This document shows, one piece after another, positions 1-5,392 of a stretch of DNA of 5,392 nucleotides; within the stretch, counting starts at the first letter, position 1, and each line of letters opens with the position of its first letter. Position numbers and translations under genes: made by a program. Below the pieces are notes generated by a model that saw nothing but the letters and a program-made list of their open reading frames with translations, was not told where the DNA came from and did not search any database. Source of the stretch: JAHHTP01 sp964587555 (GTDB lineage Bacteria; Bacillota; Clostridia; Oscillospirales; Ruminococcaceae); the NCBI GenBank assembly GCA_964587555.1, contig CAZPLR010000061.1, positions 1-5,392 on the forward strand, written 5' to 3'.

Positions 1-244
1 ATCCTGCTGCCGGATAGTCGCTGTCCGCAAAGCCCTCCGCCATGACCTCCTTGACCGTCCCCACGAGTTCGGGGTTTTTACACCGCTTCGTCCACTTGAT
101 TTCTTTTCGGACTGTCGGTATTGCCACCACATGAAGGTGGTAATGGTACACGGGTCTGCCCAGTTCCTCGCTGAGCGCCTTGCCCCGTTCGTCGGCGTGC
201 ATGACGGCGGAAACGATGTTTTCCTCGCCGTATCTCAAAAAACG
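1..244 (-). pseudogene. MobV-type relaxase (Mob_Pre / plasmid recombination protein) fragment, lacking its start and running off the window
   Basis: Reading leftward from about 244, one frame stays open to the window edge (81 codons). It contains GEENIVSAVMHADE, then PVYHYHLHVVAIP, then KEIKWTKRCKNPELVGTVKE. The HADE motif (188-199) followed by the histidine cluster HYHLH (131-145) matches the metal-binding HxDE...HxH signature of MobV relaxases. These enzymes nick plasmid or mobilizable-element DNA at oriT, and the family is common on Firmicutes integrative elements. No start codon with a ribosome binding site precedes the motif region. The frame instead emerges from the flavin reductase terminator hairpin, so the N-terminal part of the relaxase is missing. 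After VKEVM (leftward of about 43) the residues AEGFADSDYPAAG no longer resemble what I recall of this family, so a second junction or drift is possible. The family assignment is fairly firm. The pseudogene status is inferred from the missing 5' end, because the 3' end is outside the window. Confidence 0.72.
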
Positions 245-281
245 GGCGGCTGCCAAAAAGGTCAGCCGCCCGAATTTTTTT
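237..281. terminator. Bidirectional rho-independent terminator after the flavin reductase gene
   Basis: A perfect 10-bp inverted repeat (CGGGCGGCTG at 243-252, CAGCCGCCCG at 263-272) encloses a 10-nt loop. On the minus strand the stem is followed by six T (242-237). On the plus strand it is followed by AA and then seven T (275-281). It begins within about 8 nt of the flavin reductase stop codon (TAA at 282-280), which is the expected place for the end of the minus-strand operon. The two T-runs mean it could also stop transcription arriving from the left. Confidence 0.9.
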
Positions 282-804
282 ACTGCTTTTCTAATATCTG
301 GACAATCTCGCCGATATACATCGTGTGATGATCCTTCATCGGATAATTCTTTTCGTTCAGCGCGGGATCGATAAAGCCTTCCGGGCTGATTTGCCCAACG
401 TAAAGCTTTTTGCAGACCAAGATCAGTCTTGCCTGCTCGTAGCAAACGCTCTGTCCGTTTTTTGCGTCTGCGATAAACGGTGTTAAACCGCAGGTTGCAT
501 CCTTGTCGACGTTGCGTCCGGAATATTTGCCGCAGTAGCTGAGCGTCTGGCGCATTTCTTTTGGCAGCACCGACAGAGTAAAATACTGCGTGCTGTCAAC
601 AAATTCTTTCGTGTAGCGCTGCGGACGAATGTAAACCGTTGCAACCGGCTTATTCCATAGTACGCCGACGCCGCCCCAGCTTGCGGTCATCGTGTTGTGC
701 TTTTCAAGTGTTCCGGCGGTAATCAGCAGCCAGTCCGTCCCGATCAGGGTAAACGGGTTATCGGGCAGCTGTTCGGGGGTGATGCTTTTGAATGCTTCGT
801 TCAT
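280..804 (-). CDS. Flavin reductase family protein (FMN-binding split barrel, flavoredoxin-like)
   Basis: The 174-residue cytosolic protein has the length and motifs of the Flavin_Reduct family (Pfam PF01613). Members bind FMN in a split barrel and either reduce flavin with NAD(P)H or carry electrons as flavoredoxins. Visible motifs are NTMTASWGGVGVLWNKP (37-53), RPQRYTKEFV (60-69), YFTLSVL (74-80), CGKYSGRNVDKD...GLTP (91-109) and HTMYIGEI (160-167). The SGR-VDK and H-x-x-Y-I-G-E-I elements are typical of the clostridial and archaeal branch. The ATG at 804 has a good AGGAAG ribosome binding site (811-816) with a 6-nt spacer. The gene lies 27 nt downstream of the topoisomerase A subunit stop and ends directly at a terminator, so it is probably the last gene of that operon. 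The physiological substrate cannot be read from the sequence, and no signal peptide or membrane segment is present. Family call firm, specific role unknown. Confidence 0.9.
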   Translation of the reverse strand: MNEAFKSITPEQLPDNPFTLIGTDWLLITAGTLEKHNTMTASWGGVGVLWNKPVATVYIRPQRYTKEFVDSTQYFTLSVLPKEMRQTLSYCGKYSGRNVDKDATCGLTPFIADAKNGQSVCYEQARLILVCKKLYVGQISPEGFIDPALNEKNYPMKDHHTMYIGEIVQILEKQ

Positions 805-810
805 GCTTCT

Positions 811-816
811 CTTCCT
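811..816 (-). promoter_or_regulatory. Ribosome binding site of the flavin reductase gene
   Basis: AGGAAG on the minus strand sits 6 nt before the ATG at 804, inside the 27-nt gap after the topoisomerase A subunit stop. No promoter fits in this gap, so it supports translation from the shared operon mRNA. Confidence 0.7.
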
Positions 817-831
817 TTCTGGCTTTTGGGT

Positions 832-3081
832 TTAATCTTCGATGGTGAGCTGTGTTTCTTCGAATTTCGGTTTATCCGCTGCGGAAAGCAGGCAGCCGCC
901 GCTCGGCAGGCTCTGCGCGGTGTAGCGTTCCGGCTTGACAAGCTGCCCGTCTTTATATCTTATGACCTTGGCGAGCGTTTTATTTTTGCGGAATGTTAAA
1001 ATCTGAACGCCTTGGCTGTCGCGGGACGCTTTCTCCGGAATCTGCTTGGCGGAGATCAATAGATAGCGGTGATCGGTTGTTGAGAGCAGGAAGTTTTCTC
1101 CGCCGGAGGTGTCAAAAACGGCGGCAAGCGGGAATTTGGAGCAGTACGCGCCGGTGAGCCTTTTGCGGTTCGTCTTTGTTTCGTAGGCGGAAAGCGGGAT
1201 ACGGCTTGCTTTCCCGTTTTCATAGAAAAAGACAACGTGTCCGGAGTAGTCTTTGGTCGGCAGTGCGGTCACAACCCTTTCGTCCGGATCAAACCCCAAG
1301 GCAGCCGGAAGATAATCGCCGAAAACGCTTGCCTTGACCTCCTCAAAGTCCGAAAGCCGAGTCTTATAGACCTGCGCTTTGCTTGTAAAGACCAACAGCG
1401 AGGCGGAGTTTGTCTGCTCCAGATGGAGGATCACAGCGTCGCCCTCCTTAAGCTTTTGGTTGGAACTCATGCGCAGCGACTGCGGCGTGATCTTCTTAAA
1501 ATACCCCTCTCTGGTTAGGAAGATATGCACCGGATAGTCTGAAATTTCCTCCTCCCGCTTTTGCGTTTCCTCTTCGGTATTGTATAAGAAGATGCTCTTG
1601 CGCGGCTGCGCGTAGTCTTTGATGACCTTTTTTAATTCCGCGATGATGATTGCGCGCACCTTGCTTTCCTTTTGCAGTGTGTCGCGCAGGTCCGCGATTG
1701 CCTGCTCCAAGTCTTCGATCTCGCTGGTGCGGTTGAGGATATACTCGCGGTTGAGATGCCGCAGCTTGATCTCCGCGACGTATTCTGCCTGTATTTCGTC
1801 GATGCCGAAGCCGATCATCAGGTTTGGAACGACCTCTTTTTCTTCCTCTGTTTCCCGGACGATCCTCACCGCCTTATCGATATCTAACAGGATCTTTTTC
1901 AAGCCCAAAAGCAAGTGCAGCTTGCTTTCGCGCTGCTTGAGCTGGAAGATAATCTTGCGCTTGACGCAGCCGGTGCGGAACACGATCCATTCGTTAAGTA
2001 TCTCGCGGATGCCCATGACCTTTGGATAGCCGTTGATTAGGATATTGAAATTACAGGAGAAGGTATCCTGAAGCGGCGTACTGCGATAAAGCTGCTGCAT
2101 AAGCCGCTCCGGATTAACGCCGCGCTTGAGATCAAAGGTGAGCTTTAAGCCGGAAAGGTCGGTTTCATCGCGAATATCGGAAACGTCCTTCAGCTTTCCC
2201 TGCTTGACGAGATCGATCGCCTTATCCATGATGGCTTCGACGGTGGTGGTCGGCGGGATTTGGGTGATTTCAATGCAGTTGCCCGCTTTGTCGTAGTTAT
2301 AGCGCGCGCGCACCTTGACGCTGCCGCGGCCAAAGCGGATGATCTTTTCCAGCTCCGCCTTGTCGTAGAGGATGATGCCGCCGCCCGGAAAATCCGGCCC
2401 TTGGATTGTGAGCGTGATATCGTGCGCCGGATTTTTTAACAGCTCGATGGTGGTCTGGCAGACCTCCTTCAGATTAAACGGGCAGATATTGCTCGCCATC
2501 GAGGCGGCGATGCCGACGTTGGAGTTGACAAGGATAGATGGGAAGGTGGTTGGCAGCAGCGACGGCTCGGTTGTGGTGTTATCATAGTTCGGCACCATGT
2601 CGACCGTGTTCTGGTCGATATCGCCAAACAGCTCCCCGCAGATTTTGGAAAGCTTTGCCTCGGTGTAACGGGCGGCGGCATACGCCATATCGCGGGAGTA
2701 TGCTTTGCCGAAGTTTCCCTTGCTGTCGACATACGGATGCAAAAGCGCCTCGCAGCCAGTGGATAAACGCACCATGGTTTCATATATCGCCTGATCGCCG
2801 TGCGGATTTAGGCGCATGGTCTGACCGACGATATTGGCGGATTTGGTTCGCGCGCCGGTCAAAAGCCCCATTTTATACATCGTATAAAGCAGCTTGCGGT
2901 GCGCGGGCTTAAACCCGTCGATTTCCGGCAGCGCGCGGGAGATGATGATGCTCATCGCATACGGCATGAAATTTTTTTCTAATGTTTCGGTGATCGGCTG
3001 TTCAACAACCGTTCCCGCCCCGGCAATATAGGCGTTATAATCCGTTTTGCGGACTGTGACCTCTTTTTCTTTTTTTGCCAT
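832..3081 (-). CDS. Divergent type IIA DNA topoisomerase subunit A (GyrA/ParC-like, DNA cleavage and religation)
   Basis: The 749-residue subunit should form the DNA gate of an A2B2 topoisomerase with the B subunit encoded 54 nt upstream. Residues about 30-490 match the DNA_topoisoIV cleavage/coiled-coil core (PF00521): RALPEIDGFKPAHRKLL (49-65), NPHGD (92-96), KGNFG (121-125), and the catalytic Arg138-Tyr139 in AAARYTEAKL (Tyr codon 2665-2667). The tower and coiled-coil region contains SCNFNILING and a charged helix around 440-490. After about 515 comes a short beta-pinwheel-like domain beginning YFKKI (527-531). I find no GyrA box (QRRGGKG-type), and at 749 residues the protein is nearer ParC (about 750) than GyrA (about 820-875). 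Relative to E. coli GyrA, Ser83 is Gln97, Asp87 is Glu101, and one residue is missing in the RALP-x-DG-KP motif. These features match a topoisomerase clade I recall from Clostridia that is variously annotated gyrase or Topo IV, so no symbol is assigned. ATG at 3081; stop TAA at 834-832. Confidence 0.95.
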   Translation of the reverse strand: MAKKEKEVTVRKTDYNAYIAGAGTVVEQPITETLEKNFMPYAMSIIISRALPEIDGFKPAHRKLLYTMYKMGLLTGARTKSANIVGQTMRLNPHGDQAIYETMVRLSTGCEALLHPYVDSKGNFGKAYSRDMAYAAARYTEAKLSKICGELFGDIDQNTVDMVPNYDNTTTEPSLLPTTFPSILVNSNVGIAASMASNICPFNLKEVCQTTIELLKNPAHDITLTIQGPDFPGGGIILYDKAELEKIIRFGRGSVKVRARYNYDKAGNCIEITQIPPTTTVEAIMDKAIDLVKQGKLKDVSDIRDETDLSGLKLTFDLKRGVNPERLMQQLYRSTPLQDTFSCNFNILINGYPKVMGIREILNEWIVFRTGCVKRKIIFQLKQRESKLHLLLGLKKILLDIDKAVRIVRETEEEKEVVPNLMIGFGIDEIQAEYVAEIKLRHLNREYILNRTSEIEDLEQAIADLRDTLQKESKVRAIIIAELKKVIKDYAQPRKSIFLYNTEEETQKREEEISDYPVHIFLTREGYFKKITPQSLRMSSNQKLKEGDAVILHLEQTNSASLLVFTSKAQVYKTRLSDFEEVKASVFGDYLPAALGFDPDERVVTALPTKDYSGHVVFFYENGKASRIPLSAYETKTNRKRLTGAYCSKFPLAAVFDTSGGENFLLSTTDHRYLLISAKQIPEKASRDSQGVQILTFRKNKTLAKVIRYKDGQLVKPERYTAQSLPSGGCLLSAADKPKFEETQLTIED

Positions 3082-3093
3082 GAATTTGACCGT

Positions 3094-3102
3094 TCCTTTC
3101 CT
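3094..3102 (-). promoter_or_regulatory. Ribosome binding site of the topoisomerase A subunit gene
   Basis: The purine tract AGGAAAGGA on the minus strand ends 12 nt before the ATG at 3081. The spacing is longer than ideal. No better ATG lies nearer, and the protein N-terminus (MAKKEKE) is basic and plausible. The 54-nt gap to the B subunit stop (TAA at 3138-3136) shows no terminator hairpin or promoter, which supports co-transcription. Confidence 0.55.
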
Positions 3103-3135
3103 CTGACCTGAAGCTCTTTCAGACCTTTGTCACCA

Positions 3136-5121
3136 TTACGAAATGTCCGCCAGCTCTAAATAGTCCTGACCGTTTTGGGCAATGTAGTCCTTTCTGCCCT
3201 GTAAATTGTCTCCAAGCAGCATATCAAACATCTCCATTGTCCGCTTTGCTTCCTCCCACGAAACGCGGATGAGCCGCCGAGTCTGTGGATTCATCGTCGT
3301 CATCCACATCATCTCCGGCTGGTTTTCGCCTAAGCCCTTTGAGCGCTGGATGGTGTATTTGCTATCCTTGATTTTTTGCAGGATTTCCTGCTTTTCCCGC
3401 TCGGTGTAGGCAAAATAGGTCTTCGCCTTGGTTCCGATTTCAAATAACGGCGATTCTGCGATATAAACGTAGCCCTCCCTGATAAGCGTCGGAACAAGCC
3501 GATAAAGCATTGTGAGAATCAACGTGCGGATGTGATATCCGTCTACGTCGGCGTCGGTGCAGATGATTACCTTGTTCCAGCGCAGCGCCGAAAGGTCAAA
3601 GGTGGAAAGCTCCTTGTTTGCCTTTGACGTCACCTCGATACCGCAGCCGAGTATCTTCATCAGGTCGGTGATGATCTCGTTTGCGAATATCTTATTGTAT
3701 TCCGCCTTTAAGCAGTTTAATATTTTACCGCGTACCGGAATGACCGCCTGAAATTCCGCGTCGCGCCCCAATTTCACCGATCCGAGCGCCGAGTCGCCCT
3801 CCACGATATAAAGCTCGCGCCGCGAGAGATCCTTGGTGCGGCAGTCGACAAATTTCTGCACGCGGGAAGTCAGATCGGTTCCGCCGCTTAGCTTGGTCTT
3901 AATGTTTAATCTCGTTTTTTCCGCATTTTCGCGGCTGCGTTTATTGATCAGCACCTGCTCGCAGATCTTGGCGGCGGCGTCCGGATTTTCCAAAAAGAAA
4001 ATCTCAAGCTGATGCTTTAAAAAGTCGGTCATCGCTTCATAGATGAACTTATTGGTGATCGCTTTTTTGGTCTGGTTTTCGTAGGAGGTCTGGGTTGAGA
4101 ATGAGGAGGAAACCAAAATCAGGCAGTCAAATATGTCGTTATAGGTCAGCTTATTTTCGTTTTTCAGATACTTCCCGTTTTGCTTCATATAACTGTCCAA
4201 AAAGGAGGTAAATGCCTGCCGGACCGCCCGTTCCGGCGAACCGCCATATTCCAAAAAGCTGGAATTGTGGTAGTACTCGGTGAGCTGCACCTTGTTGGAG
4301 AAGGTCAGCGCGACCGAAAGCTTGACCTTATAATCCGGCTTGTCGGCACGGTCGCGCCCGACCCGCTCTGTTTCCCAATACTGCACTGCGCAGAGCGTGT
4401 CGGTTTGCGCGACCTCGGCGACGTAGTCGACAATGCCGTTTTCGTAGAGGATCGTTTCCTCCTCAAAGCTGCCGTCCGGCTGCTCGTTTCGGAACAGAAA
4501 GATAAGCCCCTTGTTGACGATTGCCTGCCGTTTTAGCACGTCGCGGTAATATTCGGTCGGGATATTGATGTCAGTAAAGACCTCCAAATCCGGCCGCCAG
4601 CGCGTTCTGGTTCCGGTTTGCCGGCTTTTTGTCGGCTTTTTTTGAAGTCCGCCGACATTCTCGCCCTTTTCAAAATGCAGATTATATTCGTATCCATCAC
4701 GGATAACTCTAACATCCATATACTCGGAGGAATATTGCGTGGCACAGGAGCCGAGTCCGTTGAGTCCCAAAGAAAACTCATAATAGCCGTCTGTGCTGTC
4801 CTGATATTTGCCGCCGGCGTATAGCTCGCAGTAGATCAACTCCCAGTTATAGCGCTGTTCTCCCTTGTTGTAATCGACAGGGCAGCCGCTGCCGAAGTCC
4901 TCGATTTCGATGGAGAGATCGTTGTAGCGGGTGAGGATGATGCGGTTTCCGCGTCCGGCGCGCGCCTCGTCGATTGAGTTGGAGAGTATTTCAAATACAG
5001 TGTGTTCGCAGCCCTCCAGACCGTCCGAACCGAAGATAACGGCTGGGCGTTTGCGCACGCGATCCGCGCCTTTTAAGGAGGTGATACTTTCGTTATTGTA
5101 GACGTTCTCAGTTTTTTTCAT
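3136..5121 (-). CDS. Divergent type IIA DNA topoisomerase subunit B (GyrB/ParE-like ATPase with Toprim domain)
   Basis: The 661-residue subunit supplies the ATP clamp and Toprim half of the topoisomerase. The GHKL ATPase (about 10-200) shows FEILSNSIDEA with catalytic-type Glu44 and Mg/ATP-type Asn48, EDFGSGCPVD (Asp75) and the lid motif GLNGLG (119-124), where gyrases usually have GLHGVG. The transducer (about 220-400) has the QTK loop (Gln350-Lys352). Toprim (about 435-560) shows YIVEGDSALGS (Glu441), PVRGKILN and TDADVDG (Asp523/525/527). The C-terminal QRSKGLGEN (592-600) and TTMNPQTRRLIRV motifs are present. The length fits the short Gram-positive/ParE form, without the proteobacterial insertion. 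The frame is open from an ATG at 5181, but the promoter predicts transcription starting near 5185. I therefore prefer Met at 5121 (MKKTEN), where similarity to the family begins. An AAAAAGG tract lies 13 nt upstream. Met at 5133 is the alternative. Gyrase versus Topo IV identity is not decidable here. Likely the first gene of the operon. Confidence 0.93.
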   Translation of the reverse strand: MKKTENVYNNESITSLKGADRVRKRPAVIFGSDGLEGCEHTVFEILSNSIDEARAGRGNRIILTRYNDLSIEIEDFGSGCPVDYNKGEQRYNWELIYCELYAGGKYQDSTDGYYEFSLGLNGLGSCATQYSSEYMDVRVIRDGYEYNLHFEKGENVGGLQKKPTKSRQTGTRTRWRPDLEVFTDINIPTEYYRDVLKRQAIVNKGLIFLFRNEQPDGSFEEETILYENGIVDYVAEVAQTDTLCAVQYWETERVGRDRADKPDYKVKLSVALTFSNKVQLTEYYHNSSFLEYGGSPERAVRQAFTSFLDSYMKQNGKYLKNENKLTYNDIFDCLILVSSSFSTQTSYENQTKKAITNKFIYEAMTDFLKHQLEIFFLENPDAAAKICEQVLINKRSRENAEKTRLNIKTKLSGGTDLTSRVQKFVDCRTKDLSRRELYIVEGDSALGSVKLGRDAEFQAVIPVRGKILNCLKAEYNKIFANEIITDLMKILGCGIEVTSKANKELSTFDLSALRWNKVIICTDADVDGYHIRTLILTMLYRLVPTLIREGYVYIAESPLFEIGTKAKTYFAYTEREKQEILQKIKDSKYTIQRSKGLGENQPEMMWMTTMNPQTRRLIRVSWEEAKRTMEMFDMLLGDNLQGRKDYIAQNGQDYLELADIS

Positions 5122-5122
5122 G

Positions 5123-5185
5123 TTATTGACCATACCTTTTTGGAGATTGCTCTGATGATATCGTTTCCTGCCGTTTGTCATTCAT
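5123..5185 (-). other. Possible 20-codon leader ORF before the topoisomerase B subunit
   Basis: An ATG at 5185 opens a 20-codon frame (MNDKRQETISSEQSPKRYGQ) whose TAA (5125-5123) lies one nucleotide before the preferred B-subunit ATG at 5121. There is no Shine-Dalgarno before it. However, the predicted transcription start (about 5185-5186) almost coincides with its ATG, so leaderless translation and coupling are conceivable. The peptide has no run of a single amino acid that would suggest attenuation. It could equally be chance. Confidence 0.2.
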
Positions 5186-5192
5186 GAGTTTA

Positions 5193-5221
5193 ATTGTAGC
5201 TTGTTTTTATAAAATTGTCAA
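5193..5221 (-). promoter_or_regulatory. Sigma-A (sigma-70) type promoter of the topoisomerase operon
   Basis: On the minus strand a perfect -35 TTGACA (5221-5216) is followed by exactly 17 nt and a -10 TACAAT (5198-5193), one base off the TATAAT consensus. The spacer is AT-rich. The predicted start is the A at about 5185, leaving a roughly 64-nt leader before the ATG at 5121. The promoter lies about 32 nt past a terminator for upstream transcription, so it probably sets operon expression on its own. I see no clear operator palindrome overlapping it. Confidence 0.88.
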
Positions 5222-5252
5222 CTCCGCGCATAGAGAGGCGTTTTTGATCCGG

Positions 5253-5294
5253 AAAAAAGCGGGGAAGGGCGCCGTTTTGCAGCGATCCCTTCCC
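5253..5294 (-). terminator. Rho-independent terminator upstream of the topoisomerase promoter
   Basis: GGGAAGGG (5262-5269) pairs perfectly with CCCTTCCC (5287-5294) around a 17-nt loop. The stem can extend inward by CGC/GCG (5270-5272 with 5282-5284) across a two-base bulge. On the minus strand the stem is followed by CGC and six T (5258-5253), the order expected for stopping transcription that enters from the right. On the plus strand a weaker five-T run (5302-5306) lies 7 nt past the stem, so any activity in that direction would be poor. Confidence 0.75.
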
Positions 5295-5333
5295 TCCCTT
5301 GTTTTTGCAATACTATTTTGGAAAAGACGCGCG

Positions 5334-5392
5334 TTATCCGCCCAAAACGCTGTGCAGAACGGAACGCTGTCCCTTTCCGGCGTACAGCCTTT
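5334..5392 (-). CDS. Possible 3' end of an upstream gene, product not recognised
   Basis: One minus-strand frame enters from the right edge, reads RLYAGKGQRSVLHSVLGG and stops at TAA (5336-5334), 39 nt before a terminator on the same strand. A stop followed shortly by a terminator is the layout of a gene end. Only 18 residues are visible, and I do not recognise the protein. The other two minus-strand frames are also open across this stretch, but they run through the terminator hairpin into the topoisomerase promoter, which makes them less likely. The existence of the upstream gene is inferred mostly from the terminator. Confidence 0.4.
   Translation of the reverse strand, partial: RLYAGKGQRSVLHSVLGG

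Noticed and set aside
131..374. Two short plus-strand open frames near the left edge (starting at 131 and 180)
   Set aside because: They overlap the relaxase motifs on the other strand and run through the terminator hairpin into the reductase gene. Neither has a plausible ribosome binding site.
1619..2029. Plus-strand 136-codon open frame antisense to the topoisomerase A gene
   Set aside because: Ser/Arg/Ile-rich translation with no family resemblance or ribosome binding site. It lies opposite the conserved tower/coiled-coil coding region, so it is a shadow.
2469..2783. Minus-strand 104-codon open frame overlapping the topoisomerase A gene
   Set aside because: It is an out-of-frame shadow within the highly conserved catalytic region (the Tyr139 segment), has no ribosome binding site, and its composition (Arg/Ser/Pro-rich) looks non-coding.
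4180..4536. Plus-strand 118-codon open frame antisense to the topoisomerase B gene
   Set aside because: It is opposite the transducer-domain coding sequence of a well-supported gene, and its translation resembles no family I know.
5136..5181. Extending the B subunit to the ATG at 5181 (N-terminus MTNGRKRYHQ)
   Set aside because: There is no Shine-Dalgarno, and the predicted transcription start is only a few bases upstream. Family similarity begins after MKKTEN at 5121. It is kept only as an alternative.
5222..5252. Possible operator palindrome just upstream of the -35 box (CGCC...GCGCGG)
   Set aside because: Only three complementary bases on each side, which is expected by chance, and no second copy was seen.
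5337..5392. Short repeated word ACGCTGT near the right edge
   Set aside because: Two seven-base copies, one of which falls in the putative gene tail. Too short and too few to call a repeat or array.

Overview
This window looks like part of the chromosome of a Gram-positive anaerobe of the class Clostridia. The two large proteins belong to a divergent subunit A / subunit B type IIA topoisomerase pair that I know mainly from Clostridia. Base composition is mixed (about half GC by eye). The purine-rich ribosome binding sites and the sigma-A-type promoter also fit Firmicutes. This placement comes from remembered family sequences, not from a search.

All supported genes lie on the minus strand, so the biological order runs from right to left. 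From about 5392 to 5334 there is a short tail that may be the 3' end of an unidentified gene. A rho-independent terminator follows (about 5294-5253). Next comes a near-consensus promoter (-35 at 5216-5221, 17-bp spacer, -10 at 5193-5198). It drives what looks like a three-gene operon: a GyrB/ParE-type ATPase/Toprim subunit (3136-5121), a GyrA/ParC-type cleavage subunit (832-3081) and a small flavin-reductase-family protein (280-804). The intergenic gaps are 54 and 27 nt and contain no internal terminator that I can see. The operon ends at a perfect 10-bp-stem hairpin with T-runs on both sides (237-281). Beyond it, 1-244 encodes an internal piece of a MobV-type relaxase (Mob_Pre, 'plasmid recombination' family) with no start codon of its own. 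It is most likely debris, or one edge, of an integrated mobilizable element.

The two topoisomerase subunits should form an A2B2 enzyme. The B subunit has the GHKL ATP pocket, the QTK transducer lysine, and the Toprim glutamate and DxDxD metal site. The A subunit has the catalytic Arg-Tyr and a reduced C-terminal domain without a recognisable GyrA box. The pair is catalytically complete but differs from textbook gyrase and topoisomerase IV at drug-contact and ATP-lid positions. It is therefore best called a divergent type IIA topoisomerase, not confidently gyrase or Topo IV. The flavin reductase has no obvious functional link to the topoisomerase.

I do not see a wholly new system here. The points most worth a second look are the divergent topoisomerase active-site neighbourhood, the start and leader arrangement of the B subunit, and the relaxase fragment abutting the operon terminator.
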